Part shown: piece after piece, positions 22,391 through 31,205 of the stretch | Position numbering within the stretch: position 1 is the first letter of the stretch | Layout: each line of letters begins with the position of its first letter | DNA from: Seonamhaeicola sediminis | Lineage (GTDB): Bacteria > Bacteroidota > Bacteroidia > Flavobacteriales > Flavobacteriaceae | Reading direction: 5' to 3' | DNA length: 64,000 bases | Assembly (NCBI RefSeq): GCF_004358095.2 | Contig: NZ_SMZJ02000006.1 | Coordinates: 1-64,000 of the forward strand | Program-made: the position numbers and the translations under genes | The notes under the pieces: model-generated | Told to the model about the DNA's origin: nothing | Seen by the model: the letters and a program-made list of their open reading frames with translations, nothing else | Databases searched by the model: none

Positions 22391-23965
22391 CTAGTTCTTC
22401 AATATTTTTTTAACATGGCTTCCATCTGGTGATTCAAGGTTTAAAAAGTACAAGCCTTGCGGCAGATTGGATAAATCCATTTCATTCATTCCAATACTAA
22501 AATGGCCTTTAAACATTTCTTGACCTTGAATATTCAATAAGTTATAAGAAACACTTAATACAGTTTCTAGGAAAACTTTATTCTTTGTGGGATTGGGGTA
22601 AAGTGAAATTGATTCTTTAAGAAATTCATCCACACTTAAAGAACAGTTTAAACTAAATTCTGTATCAAAATCACGCTTCCAATTTGGCTGTGACTTACCA
22701 TAAGCTTTTGTTTCATCATCTACTTGAATGCAATCTAGCAAGGGATTTTCATCAGCCCACATCCAATCAAAACTATCAATGTTTCCATTAGCAATGTTCA
22801 ATGAGGTAAGCAAATTACTTTTATTACAATATAACTGGGTTAGGTTAGTGAGCATACTAACATCAATATCACTAAAATTTCCTCCGGCTATATCCATTCT
22901 TTGTAAGCCAGTATTAGTGGTAAAATCAAGAGTTGATAAGCCATTTTGAAAAAACCAAATATTTTCTAGCGTTGTTGAATTTGTTGGAAGTGTTAAACTA
23001 TTTAAATTTAAAGTATCATAACCCCAAACTGTAACTAAATTAGCTAGCATTGAAAGATTTATATTGGTCAAGCCAGAATTACCTCCAAAATCTAAGCTCT
23101 GTAGCAAAATATTATTTGAAAAATCTAAACTTGAAAGATTATTGTAATAGCACCATAAGGTTTCAATATTAGGAAATTTTGCAAGTTCTAAAGAGTTTAA
23201 ATTATTACTCCCACAGTCTATAAAAGTCATATTGTTATATGGACTAGCTGAATAAATAATTGTATTAAGACCTATATTATAGCACCTAACTTCTCTTAAC
23301 TTGGTATTAGCAGAAATGTCGAGAGTTGATAAATTATTAGCATTTGAAAATTCATTTGTTGTAAAACAATGTAAAAGATCTAAGTCAGTGCATGTTGATA
23401 TGTCTAACGAAGTAACACCCGAATTATGAAGATACAAAGTAATCAATTTAGTGTTAGGCTTTAAATCCATTACTCCCAAATCGCCATTAAGATTATTTGC
23501 ACAAGCCAAATATGTAAGATTAGGATATCCACTTACATCAAGCCCTGGTAAGTTATTATTACCACAGCTTAAATAAGTTAATGTGTTATTGTTAGGCAAT
23601 GTTAAATTGTTTATGCTACAATTAAAAATGCGCAATTCTGTAATAGAAGTATTATTAAACACATTTAAGGAAGTTAATAGGTTGTTACTGCTACAATTAA
23701 GATTTTGTAAAGCTGTAAAGGCTTCTATACCATTCATTGATTTAATGCCTTGCGCTGATACATCAAGATCAGTGACAACTTGAATTCGAGATGTAAAAAC
23801 CAAGTCATTATTAGGAATGTCATCTCCTAATCCAGCAGACTCAAGATAAGCCTCAAATTGATCATCTTCAATACAAGTTTTATCTGCCGGTGGTACACAC
23901 TGACCTAAAATCATAGAATAGTTACCAAGAAAAAGGGCTAATGAAAGTAGTAATTTTGTTTTCAT
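22391..23965 (-). CDS. Secreted leucine-rich-repeat protein with T9SS sorting domain
   Basis: A 524-residue exported protein. A signal peptide (about residues 1-21, ending SMILGQ) is followed by a short Cys-containing segment. Then come about fifteen leucine-rich repeats of the LxxLDxSxNxxL kind (ALQNLNCSSNNLLTSLNVFN), which form a bacterial-type curved solenoid. The C-terminus (about 445-524, ISLYPNPTKNKVFLE and LSNLPQGLYFLNLE, ending KKILKN) is a type A T9SS sorting domain, so the protein crosses the outer membrane by type IX secretion and is likely cell-surface attached. It probably mediates binding; no catalytic domain is seen. It is monocistronic. Confidence 0.92.
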   Translation of the reverse strand: MKTKLLLSLALFLGNYSMILGQCVPPADKTCIEDDQFEAYLESAGLGDDIPNNDLVFTSRIQVVTDLDVSAQGIKSMNGIEAFTALQNLNCSSNNLLTSLNVFNNTSITELRIFNCSINNLTLPNNNTLTYLSCGNNNLPGLDVSGYPNLTYLACANNLNGDLGVMDLKPNTKLITLYLHNSGVTSLDISTCTDLDLLHCFTTNEFSNANNLSTLDISANTKLREVRCYNIGLNTIIYSASPYNNMTFIDCGSNNLNSLELAKFPNIETLWCYYNNLSSLDFSNNILLQSLDFGGNSGLTNINLSMLANLVTVWGYDTLNLNSLTLPTNSTTLENIWFFQNGLSTLDFTTNTGLQRMDIAGGNFSDIDVSMLTNLTQLYCNKSNLLTSLNIANGNIDSFDWMWADENPLLDCIQVDDETKAYGKSQPNWKRDFDTEFSLNCSLSVDEFLKESISLYPNPTKNKVFLETVLSVSYNLLNIQGQEMFKGHFSIGMNEMDLSNLPQGLYFLNLESPDGSHVKKILKN

Positions 23966-24132
23966 AATGTTAGGTTTAAAAGGTTAAACATAACATTCAT
24001 AGTACATAGAACAGGTAGGAATCATTTCTAAACAATTCCATAAGGGGTTAGTTGCGCTATTAACTGTTCTCAGAGCCTAATTTACTAAATATTAGACTTT
24101 TAAACAAGAGTCTAGTGAATTTATAATGATTA

Positions 24133-24160
24133 CAAAAAAAAGGGAGCCAGTGGCTCCCTT
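24133..24160 (-). terminator. Terminator of lpdA
   Basis: Stem AAGGGAGCC (24140-24148), loop AGT, GGCTCCCTT (24152-24160). On the minus strand a T-run follows (the A-tract 24133-24140). It lies 24 bases after the lpdA stop and is GC-rich and strong. Confidence 0.9.
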
Positions 24161-24183
24161 TTTATTATATTAAAAGGCAATTA

Positions 24184-25584
24184 CTAAATATGTAATGCTC
24201 TATCATCTGTTGCCGCTAAAGCAGCTTCTTTGATAGCCTCTGTAAATGTTGGGTGTGCATGAGACATTCTAGAGATATCCTCTGCACTTGCTCTATATTC
24301 CATAGCAACAACTGCTTCAGCAATCATATCGGCTGCTCGTGCACCTACCATATGCACCCCTAAAATTTCATCGGTATTCTTATCAGCCAAAATTTTCACA
24401 AATCCGTCAATATCCATACTGGCTCTACTACGCCCTAAAGCTCGCATTGGGAATTGTCCAACTTTGTAGGCCACTCCTGCTTCTTTTAATTGCTCTTCAG
24501 TTTTACCAACTGCAGCAACCTCAGGCCATGTATAAACTACTCCCGGAATTAAATTATAATCGATGTGTGGTTTTTGTCCTGCCAAGGTTTCAGCAACAAA
24601 CACGCCTTCTTCTTCTGCCTTATGAGCTAACATAGCACCTTTAACAACATCGCCTATAGCATAAATATTAGAGGCACTGGTTTGTAAGTGTTCATTCACT
24701 TCTACTCGACCTTTTTCATCTAACTTTACACCTGCAGCTTCAGCATTTAATCCATCGGTGTATGGGCGACGTCCCACAGACACTAAACAGTAATCTCCTT
24801 TAAACTCTACTTCCTCTCCTTTTTTGTTATCGGCTTTTACGATAACCTCATCACCTGCTCGCTCTACAGATTTAACTTTATGAGAAGTATTTATTTTAAA
24901 CTTCTGTTTCTTCAATACCTTATTGAGCTCCTTAGATAAACCAGCATCCATGGTTGGGATAATTCTATCCATAAACTCAACTACAGAAACCTCAGCTCCT
25001 AATCGTTTATAAACCTGACCAAGCTCTAAACCAATTACACCACCTCCAATAACAATTAAATGCTTTGGCACTTCTTTAAGTTTCAAAGCTTCGGTAGAAG
25101 TAATGATACGTTCTTTGTCTATATTGATAAACGGTAAACTTGAAGGTTTACTTCCTGTAGCTATAATCGTGTTTTTGGCTTCAATTTCAGCAGTCTTATC
25201 ACCTGAAATTGTAATATGAGTGGCATCTTTAAAGCTTCCAAGGCCTTGATAAACATCTATATTATTATTCTTCATTAAAAAATCGATTCCACCAGTGGTT
25301 TGATCTACAACAGCTTGTTTACGGGCAATCATTTTTTCTAGGTTCACTTTTACCTCACCTGGAATTTCAATGCCGTGCTCCTCAAAATGTTTAACCGCAT
25401 CTTCATAATGATGAGATGAATCTAAAAGCGCTTTGCTAGGAATACACCCTACGTTTAAACATGTACCCCCAAGTGTAGAATACTTTTCTATTAATGCTGT
25501 TTTCATACCTAATTGTGCACAACGTATGGCTGCCACATATCCGCCAGGACCAGATCCAATAACAGCTACTTCATATGAATTCAT
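24184..25584 (-). CDS. lpdA: Dihydrolipoyl dehydrogenase (E3)
   Basis: A 466-residue flavoprotein that reoxidises dihydrolipoamide in the pyruvate, 2-oxoglutarate and branched-chain 2-oxoacid dehydrogenase complexes and the glycine cleavage system, using NAD+. FAD-binding GSGPGG is at residues 10-15, the redox-active disulfide Cys42-Cys47 is in GGTCLNVGCIPSK, the NAD-binding GGGVIGLELG is near 181-190, and the C-terminal HAHPTFTEA contains the active-site His base. The length and N-terminus are standard. Its own promoter (25621-25650) and strong terminator make it monocistronic. Confidence 0.97.
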   Translation of the reverse strand: MNSYEVAVIGSGPGGYVAAIRCAQLGMKTALIEKYSTLGGTCLNVGCIPSKALLDSSHHYEDAVKHFEEHGIEIPGEVKVNLEKMIARKQAVVDQTTGGIDFLMKNNNIDVYQGLGSFKDATHITISGDKTAEIEAKNTIIATGSKPSSLPFINIDKERIITSTEALKLKEVPKHLIVIGGGVIGLELGQVYKRLGAEVSVVEFMDRIIPTMDAGLSKELNKVLKKQKFKINTSHKVKSVERAGDEVIVKADNKKGEEVEFKGDYCLVSVGRRPYTDGLNAEAAGVKLDEKGRVEVNEHLQTSASNIYAIGDVVKGAMLAHKAEEEGVFVAETLAGQKPHIDYNLIPGVVYTWPEVAAVGKTEEQLKEAGVAYKVGQFPMRALGRSRASMDIDGFVKILADKNTDEILGVHMVGARAADMIAEAVVAMEYRASAEDISRMSHAHPTFTEAIKEAALAATDDRALHI

Positions 25585-25620
25585 ATTTTGAATTGAATTT
25601 CGTTAATTTTAAGACAGTCT

Positions 25621-25650
25621 CAAAAATACAAATGTTTTACAGTACAGCAA
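25621..25650 (-). promoter_or_regulatory. Promoter of lpdA
   Basis: On the minus strand TTG (25648-25650), 19-base spacer, TATTTTTG (25621-25628): a full consensus match, about 37 bases before the lpdA start. Confidence 0.75.
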
Positions 25651-25760
25651 TAAAAAAATATGCTTTATACTTTATATTACAGTTTAATTGATACAGAGAA
25701 GCTAAAACCTTTTTTTATTCAAAAAAAACAGTTTTAAAAAGTAAAGAATGTAAATTTACG

Positions 25761-25768
25761 TAGTTTTG
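25761..25768 (+). promoter_or_regulatory. -7 box directly before smpB
   Basis: TAGTTTTG matches TAnnTTTG and ends only 6 bases before the smpB ATG at 25775. If used, the mRNA would begin at or next to the start codon and be leaderless. A good -33 element is not seen. Confidence 0.5.
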
Positions 25769-25774
25769 TGCTCC

Positions 25775-26233
25775 ATGCAAAAAAAGATCAACATACTTAA
25801 CAAAAAGGCACGCTTTCAATATGAAATATTAGACAAGTATACGGCTGGCATTGTATTGTCTGGAACCGAAATAAAGTCTATTAGAAATAGTAAAGCCTCT
25901 ATTGCAGAAAGTTTTTGTGAATTTAATGACCGTGGTGAACTTTTTGTTGTTAATATGACTATTGAAGAATACAGCCATGGCACATATTACAACCACAAAC
26001 CCAAGGCTACCCGAAAGCTTCTTTTAAACCGAAAGGAGCTTAAAAAATTAGAAAAAGAAGTTCAAAATACAGGACTCACTATTATTCCGTTACGTTTGTT
26101 TATAAATGAAAAAGGCTTTGCTAAATTAGACATTGCTCTTGCTAGAGGTAAAAAATTATATGACAAACGAGAAACCATTAAAGACCGGGATAACAAACGT
26201 AATTTGGATAGGATTAAAAAAAACTTCAAATAA
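25775..26233 (+). CDS. smpB: SsrA-binding protein SmpB
   Basis: A 152-residue partner of tmRNA in trans-translation, rescuing stalled ribosomes. The family core is intact: [58 protein letters not shown], and the basic C-terminal tail [20 protein letters not shown] that enters the mRNA channel. I start at the ATG at 25775; an upstream in-frame TTG (25766) lies inside the promoter box and would add three residues not found in the family. The ssrA gene itself is not in this window. Confidence 0.97.
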   Translation: MQKKINILNKKARFQYEILDKYTAGIVLSGTEIKSIRNSKASIAESFCEFNDRGELFVVNMTIEEYSHGTYYNHKPKATRKLLLNRKELKKLEKEVQNTGLTIIPLRLFINEKGFAKLDIALARGKKLYDKRETIKDRDNKRNLDRIKKNFK

Positions 26234-26238
26234 TTTAT

Positions 26239-26265
26239 GAAAGACTTAACCTTTTAAGTTTTTCA
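26239..26265 (+). terminator. Weak terminator-like hairpin after smpB
   Basis: ACTTAA (26244-26249), loop CCTT, TTAAGT (26254-26259), extended by A-T pairs on both sides and followed by TTTTTC. The stem is AT-only, so strength is doubtful. Confidence 0.4.
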
Positions 26266-26308
26266 AATTCATTAATTTTCCTTCTTAGGACATCAATTTA
26301 TTCTTAAA

Positions 26309-26857
26309 ATGAAGCAGATACTCATCGTATTACTATTTATTACTGTTTTTTCAGCTCAAGCACAAAAAAAATCGAAAGACGAAACTCCAAAAGTTTACGC
26401 CATAGACACTACAAAAGTTATTACTTTAGATAAAACCATTAAAACACTTTACGACGTTATTTCTGGAGAAAAAGGTAAAAAACGCAACTGGGGACAGTTT
26501 AAATTTCTGTTTCATAAAGATGCCAAATTGATTCCATCTGGAAAAGGTAAAGAAGGCTACTACAGAGTAAGATATATGAGTCCTGATGACTATGTGAAAA
26601 GTTCAGGTTCGTGGTTAGTTGAGAACGGTTTTTTTGAAAAAGAAATAAACCGCGAGGTTAGTATTTTTGGCAATATTGCCCATGTATTTAGTACTTATGA
26701 AGCATTTATGAGTGAATCTGACGAATCCCCATTTATGAGAGGTATTAATAGCATTCAGCTTTTACATGATGGAAAAAGGTGGTGGATTATAAATATTTAC
26801 TGGACACAGGAGACTGAGGACAACCCAATTCCAGAAGTTTATTTGCCAAAAAATTAA
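26309..26857 (+). CDS. Exported NTF2-like protein
   Basis: A 182-residue protein with a Sec signal (MKQILIVLLFITVFSAQAQ). The mature domain fits the NTF2-like/DUF4440 fold: an N-terminal helix with KTIKTLYDVISGEKGKKRNW, the mid-part FKFLFHKDAKLI, then the strands INREVSIFGNIAHVFSTYEA and GINSIQLLHDGKRWWIINIY. Such proteins are small-ligand-binding cones or enzymes of unknown specificity. It is followed 4 bases later by a flavin-dependent PNPOx-like protein and then a second DUF4440 protein, so the three look like one operon. Confidence 0.8.
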   Translation: MKQILIVLLFITVFSAQAQKKSKDETPKVYAIDTTKVITLDKTIKTLYDVISGEKGKKRNWGQFKFLFHKDAKLIPSGKGKEGYYRVRYMSPDDYVKSSGSWLVENGFFEKEINREVSIFGNIAHVFSTYEAFMSESDESPFMRGINSIQLLHDGKRWWIINIYWTQETEDNPIPEVYLPKN

Positions 26858-26861
26858 AAGT

Positions 26862-27404
26862 ATGGCTACGTTTTTCACAGAGATTTCACCAGAGCTAAAA
26901 ACCTTTATTGAAGCCCAAAAAGTTTTTTTTGTGGCCACAGCTGCTACCGAAGGTAGAATTAATTTATCACCCAAAGGTTTAGATACTTTTAGAGTTATGG
27001 AAGGTGGCAATAAAGTGTTATGGTTAAACCTAACTGGTAGCGGTAACGAAACCGCAGCACATATATTGAAAAATAACCGAATGACAGTGATGTTTTGTGC
27101 TTTTGAAGGTAAACCCCTTATTCTTAGACTATATGGGCATGCTAAAATATATCATGAGCGCGATAGTGAATTTCATTATCTTATTAATTTATTTCCTAAA
27201 ATTGCTGGTACCAGACAGGTGATTGAAATGACCATAGACTCTGTACAAACCTCTTGTGGTTACGCTGTTCCTTTTATGGACTTTAAAGAAGAACGGTTAC
27301 AGCTAAATAGTTGGGCCGAAAAACAAGGTGAAGAACGCTTAAAAAACTATAGAAAAGAGAAAAACTCTAAAAGTATTGATGGGTTTGAAACCAATATTAT
27401 ATAA
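26862..27404 (+). CDS. Pyridoxamine 5'-phosphate oxidase-like flavoprotein
   Basis: A 180-residue cytosolic protein of the split-barrel PNPOx-like superfamily. Motifs: TFIEAQKVFFVATAATEGRI, NLSPKGLDTFRVM and VLWLNLTGSGNETAAHILKN, the usual segments around the FMN site. Many members are not vitamin B6 enzymes but F420- or FMN-dependent reductases; the specific reaction cannot be assigned. It starts 4 bases after the NTF2-like gene and precedes a DUF4440 lipoprotein gene by 4 bases. Confidence 0.88.
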   Translation: MATFFTEISPELKTFIEAQKVFFVATAATEGRINLSPKGLDTFRVMEGGNKVLWLNLTGSGNETAAHILKNNRMTVMFCAFEGKPLILRLYGHAKIYHERDSEFHYLINLFPKIAGTRQVIEMTIDSVQTSCGYAVPFMDFKEERLQLNSWAEKQGEERLKNYRKEKNSKSIDGFETNII

Positions 27405-27408
27405 AACG

Positions 27409-27846
27409 ATGAAGTTATCAACGGTATTAATTCTTGTTATTTTTATCTTGTTTTCATGTCAAACAAAAGATAATAAAAAAAAGGTTGAAAAATGGAAAGA
27501 AGAAATTATAAAAACTGAAACTGAGTTTAGTAATTTATCAAAAGAGGAAGGTATGAATGTGGCTTTTCTAAAATATGTTGCAGATGATGGTATACTTCTA
27601 AGAAATAATAGGTTAATAAAAGGTAGAGACAGTATTAAACAATATATGATAAATAATACCTCTAAAGGTCTATCTTGGAAGCCAGATTTTGTAGATGTTT
27701 CTCTTTCGGGTGATTTAGCTTATACCTACGGAAAATACAATTTTGTTTATAAAGACTCTCTTGGTAACACTAAAATTAGGAAAGGTATATTTCATACTGT
27801 TTGGAAAAGACAACCCGATAATAATTGGAAATTTGTTTGGGATTAA
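27409..27846 (+). CDS. DUF4440 (NTF2-like) lipoprotein
   Basis: I place the start at 27409, giving MKLSTVLILVIFILFSCQ, a lipoprotein signal with the lipid-modified Cys at residue 17; a longer frame from 27376 overlaps the preceding gene. The 145-residue product carries a SnoaL/DUF4440 domain: KTETEFSNLSKEEGMNVAFL, YVADDGILLRNNRLIKGRDS and the C-terminal GIFHTVWKRQPDNNWKFVWD that is typical of the family. It is likely periplasmic and ligand-binding; function unknown. It ends 3 bases before the convergent pcm gene. Confidence 0.85.
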   Translation: MKLSTVLILVIFILFSCQTKDNKKKVEKWKEEIIKTETEFSNLSKEEGMNVAFLKYVADDGILLRNNRLIKGRDSIKQYMINNTSKGLSWKPDFVDVSLSGDLAYTYGKYNFVYKDSLGNTKIRKGIFHTVWKRQPDNNWKFVWD

Positions 27847-27849
27847 ATC

Positions 27850-28491
27850 TTAATTCTTATCCTCCAAAAGTGGTACGAATCTAAAATCACCAAACTCGTG
27901 TTTTTCAAATTCCTTAGAGCCTTTTCTAATAAAAAGCGTCATGGTTTGCACCTCTGTTCCAACAGGAATTACTAATCTCCCCCCCTCTTTTAATTGACTC
28001 AATAAAGGTTTAGGTACAAATGGCGCTCCTGCAGTTACTATAATACCGTCAAAAGGCGCTTCTTCAGGAAACCCTTTATAGCCATCACCAAAAATTAATT
28101 TTTTAGCTCGGTAACCCAATTTTGGCAAAAACTTACTGGTCTTTTTAAATAATTCTTGCTGGCGCTCAATACTGTAAACTTTTGCTCCCATTTCACACAA
28201 AACAGCACATTGGTAGCCACTACCTGTTCCTATTTCTAATATTTTGTCACCTCGTTTTACTTGCAACAACTCGGTTTGAAATGCCACAGTGTAAGGTTGT
28301 GAAATAGTTTGATCTGCTGCAATAGGAAAAGCTTTATCTTGATAGGCATGGTCTAAAAAACTAGAATCCATAAATAAGTGTCTTGGTATGTTACCTATGG
28401 CTCTTAATACATTTTCATCAGTTATTCCTTTGGCTTTTATAACATTAACCAACTGCTGTCTTAGGCCTTTATGTTTAAATGTGTCTTTCAA
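27850..28491 (-). CDS. pcm: Protein-L-isoaspartate O-methyltransferase
   Basis: A 213-residue SAM-dependent enzyme that starts repair of isoaspartyl residues in aged proteins. The SAM-binding motif I is ILEIGTGSGYQCAVL; the family-specific active-site segment FPIAADQTISQPYTVAFQTE precedes it; DGIIVTAGAPFVPKPLLSQL is the post-motif. Length and domain order are normal. It is monocistronic, with an AT-rich 160-base gap to the divergent Gfo/Idh gene. Confidence 0.95.
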   Translation of the reverse strand: MKDTFKHKGLRQQLVNVIKAKGITDENVLRAIGNIPRHLFMDSSFLDHAYQDKAFPIAADQTISQPYTVAFQTELLQVKRGDKILEIGTGSGYQCAVLCEMGAKVYSIERQQELFKKTSKFLPKLGYRAKKLIFGDGYKGFPEEAPFDGIIVTAGAPFVPKPLLSQLKEGGRLVIPVGTEVQTMTLFIRKGSKEFEKHEFGDFRFVPLLEDKN

Positions 28492-28626
28492 TAGTTAGTG
28501 AAGTTTGCAAGCCTAAAATTAGTCAAACATTTTAAAGCTTAAAATAAATTACAAAATAATTTAATCTTATAGGATTTAAACATGATTTCGAAACCGAAAA
28601 TTTAGTCAGAAATCATTAAATTCATG

Positions 28627-28634
28627 TATTTTTG
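28627..28634 (+). promoter_or_regulatory. -7 box before the Gfo/Idh gene
   Basis: TATTTTTG, 18 bases before the ATG at 28652, fits TAnnTTTG. It probably drives the plus-strand run of genes that begins here. Confidence 0.45.
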
Positions 28635-28651
28635 TTGAAAACCCTTTTATT

Positions 28652-29611
28652 ATGCTAAACGCTGGTGTTCTTGGTGCTGGCCACCTTGGAAAAATTCACT
28701 TAAGACTTCTAAATCAATCCAATAAATATAATCTAGTAGGCTTTTATGATGCCGATGAAGAAAACGGAAAAAAAGTAGAAACTGAATTTGGATTCAAGTT
28801 TTTCAATTCTATGGATGCTCTTATTGATGCTGTTGATGTGGTTGATATTGTAACACCAACTTTATCACACTATGACTGTGCAAAAAAAGCCATAGCCAGT
28901 GGAAAACATATTTTTATTGAAAAACCCATCACTAATACTGTAGAAGAAGCAGAACATATTAGAGAACTTTTAGCAGAAAATAATTTACGAGGACAAGTTG
29001 GTCATGTAGAGCGGTTTAACCCAGCATTTTTAGCGGTGAGAGAAGATATCAAGAACCCTATGTTCATTGAAACACATCGCTTAGCAGAATTTAACCCAAG
29101 AGGTACTGATGTTCCGGTAGTTTTAGATTTGATGATTCATGATATTGATATAGTGCTAAGTCTTGTAAAATCTAAGATAAAGCATATTTCTGCCAGTGGA
29201 GTTGCCGTAATTAGTGATACTCCCGATATTGCAAATGCCAGATTAGAATTTGAAAATGGCTGTGTTGCCAATTTAACGGCTAGTAGAATATCACTCAAAA
29301 AAATGCGAAAGGCAAGGTTTTTTCAAAAAGATGCTTATATCTCGGTGGATTTTTTAGAGAAGAAGTGTGAGGTAGTTAAAATGAAGGATGCTCCAAAAAA
29401 TCCTGGAGATTTTGATATGATTCTTCAAAATGCCGAGGGTGTCAAAAAACAAATTTATTTTGACAATCCTAAGGTTGATAACAATAATGCCATTTTAGAC
29501 GAGTTGGAAACCTTTGCAGATGCCATTAACAATAACACGTCTCCAGTAGTAACACTTCATGATGGTACAGAAGCATTAAGAGTAGCAAATCAAATAATAA
29601 ACAGTTTTTAA
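28652..29611 (+). CDS. Gfo/Idh/MocA family NAD(P)-dependent oxidoreductase
   Basis: A 319-residue Rossmann dehydrogenase. The dinucleotide motif GAGHLGKIHLRLL is at residues 7-19 and the family motif EKPITNTVEEAEHIRELL at about 90-107; HDIDIVL near 165-172 holds the catalytic-region His. Substrate (sugar, aminosugar or inositol type) cannot be told from sequence. The 3-hydroxybutyryl-CoA dehydrogenase gene begins 2 bases after its stop, and YggS follows with overlap, giving a coupled operon. Confidence 0.9.
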   Translation: MLNAGVLGAGHLGKIHLRLLNQSNKYNLVGFYDADEENGKKVETEFGFKFFNSMDALIDAVDVVDIVTPTLSHYDCAKKAIASGKHIFIEKPITNTVEEAEHIRELLAENNLRGQVGHVERFNPAFLAVREDIKNPMFIETHRLAEFNPRGTDVPVVLDLMIHDIDIVLSLVKSKIKHISASGVAVISDTPDIANARLEFENGCVANLTASRISLKKMRKARFFQKDAYISVDFLEKKCEVVKMKDAPKNPGDFDMILQNAEGVKKQIYFDNPKVDNNNAILDELETFADAINNNTSPVVTLHDGTEALRVANQIINSF

Positions 29612-29613
29612 AT

Positions 29614-30504
29614 ATGAAACATGTTGCTGTTATTGGTGCAGGTACCATGGGTAATGGTATTGCACACTCTTTTGCGCAATCTGGTTTTAAAGTTCGGCTA
29701 ATCGATATCAATGAAATTTCTCTTAAGAAAGGTCTTGATACGATTGTTTTGAATTTAGACCGAATGATTGCCAAAGAAAAAATATTGGTAACTGATAAAG
29801 TTAATACACTTGCCAATATCTCAACCTTTACAGATTTAAAAGATGGTGTTACAAATGCTGATTTAGTTGTTGAAGCAGCCACAGAAAATATAGAGTTAAA
29901 ACTCAATATCTTTAAACAATTAGACGAATCTTGTTCTAAAAAAACAATTTTAGCAACGAACACCTCTTCCATTTCTATTACACAACTTGCAAGTATAACC
30001 TCAAGACCAGACAAAGTAATAGGTATGCATTTTATGAATCCTGTACCTATAATGAAATTGGTTGAAGTTATTAGAGGATATAACACCAGTAATGATGTGA
30101 CCAAAACCATCATGGAACTATCTAAAACCTTAGGAAAAGTAGCGGTAGAGGTCAATGATTACCCTGGCTTTGTTGCCAATCGTATTTTAATGCCCATGCT
30201 TAACGAATCTATAGAAACCTTGTATAATGGCGTAGCAGGTGTTAAGGAAATAGACACCGTAATGAAACTAGGAATGGCTCACCCTATGGGACCATTACAG
30301 TTAGCTGATTTCATTGGATTAGACGTTTGTTTATCAATCCTTAACGTTATGTACGATGGCTTTAAAAACCCTAAATATGCTCCTTGCCCGTTATTAGTCA
30401 ATATGGTACAAGCTGGAAAGTTAGGTGTGAAATCTGGTGAGGGTTTTTATGACTACTCAGAAAGCAAAAAAGCAGATAAAGCGTCTTCTCAATTTTTGAA
30501 ATAA
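29614..30504 (+). CDS. 3-hydroxybutyryl-CoA dehydrogenase
   Basis: A 296-residue 3-hydroxyacyl-CoA dehydrogenase of the single-domain (Hbd) type. NAD-binding GAGTMGNGIAHSFAQSGF is at residues 7-24. The conserved NTSSISITQLASITSRPDKV and GMHFMNPVPIMKLVEVIRG are present, including the catalytic His of MHFMNP, and PGFVANRILMPMLNE leads into the C-terminal helical domain. It interconverts acetoacetyl-CoA and 3-hydroxybutyryl-CoA, in fatty-acid degradation or butyrate-type metabolism. Its start lies 2 bases after the oxidoreductase stop, and its end overlaps yggS by one base. Confidence 0.95.
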   Translation: MKHVAVIGAGTMGNGIAHSFAQSGFKVRLIDINEISLKKGLDTIVLNLDRMIAKEKILVTDKVNTLANISTFTDLKDGVTNADLVVEAATENIELKLNIFKQLDESCSKKTILATNTSSISITQLASITSRPDKVIGMHFMNPVPIMKLVEVIRGYNTSNDVTKTIMELSKTLGKVAVEVNDYPGFVANRILMPMLNESIETLYNGVAGVKEIDTVMKLGMAHPMGPLQLADFIGLDVCLSILNVMYDGFKNPKYAPCPLLVNMVQAGKLGVKSGEGFYDYSESKKADKASSQFLK

Positions 30505-31175
30505 TGATGTCGATAGCAAACAATCTTTTAAATATAAAATCGACTATTCCTGAACATGTAACCTTAGTAGCAGTTTCTAAAACCAAACCCGTTAGTGATA
30601 TTATGGAAGCCTATAATGTAGGGCATAAAATTTTTGGTGAAAACAAAATTCAGGATATGGTTGAAAAATATCATGCCATGCCCAAAGATATTAAATGGCA
30701 TATGATTGGTCATGTTCAGCGTAATAAAGTTAAGTATATGGCTAGTTTTGTGAGTTTAATTCATGGTGTTGATAGCATTAAACTTCTTGAAGAAATTAAT
30801 AAACAGGCCTTGAAAAACAATAGAGTGATTGACTGTTTAATCCAAATTAAAATTGCTAAAGAAGACTCTAAATTTGGAATATATCCAGAAGAAGCTTTAA
30901 AAATTATTCAATCTCAACAATTTTCAGAATTAAAAAATATTAGAGTTGTTGGCTTTATGGGAATGGCAACATTTACAGAGGACAATGAACAGATAAAAAA
31001 AGAATTTAATTTACTTAAATCAACCTTTGATAGTTTAAAAGAACTTGAAATATTCAACTTTAAACCCGAAACTATAAGCATGGGCATGAGTGGAGATTAT
31101 AAACTAGCTATTGAATGCGGAAGTACTATGGTTAGAGTTGGAAGTGGTATTTTTGGCGCCAGGTATTATAACTAA
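30504..31175 (+). CDS. YggS family PLP homeostasis protein
   Basis: A 223-residue PLP-binding protein of the YggS/PROSC family, a single TIM-barrel domain resembling alanine racemase. The PLP lysine lies in LVAVSKTKP near residue 27; the barrel strands appear as WHMIGHVQRNKVKYM, LKNIRVVGFMGMATFTED and SMGMSGDYKLAIECGSTMVR. It buffers vitamin B6 and amino acid balance in characterised relatives. The ATG overlaps the previous stop (TAATG at 30504), with a second in-frame ATG at 30507. Confidence 0.95.
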   Translation: MMSIANNLLNIKSTIPEHVTLVAVSKTKPVSDIMEAYNVGHKIFGENKIQDMVEKYHAMPKDIKWHMIGHVQRNKVKYMASFVSLIHGVDSIKLLEEINKQALKNNRVIDCLIQIKIAKEDSKFGIYPEEALKIIQSQQFSELKNIRVVGFMGMATFTEDNEQIKKEFNLLKSTFDSLKELEIFNFKPETISMGMSGDYKLAIECGSTMVRVGSGIFGARYYN

Positions 31176-31205
31176 ACAAAAAAGGACCTTAACGCATAAA
31201 CATTT

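Noticed and set aside
23583-23783. Open frame opposite the leucine-rich-repeat gene
   Set aside because: Arises from the repetitive codon pattern of the LRR on the other strand.
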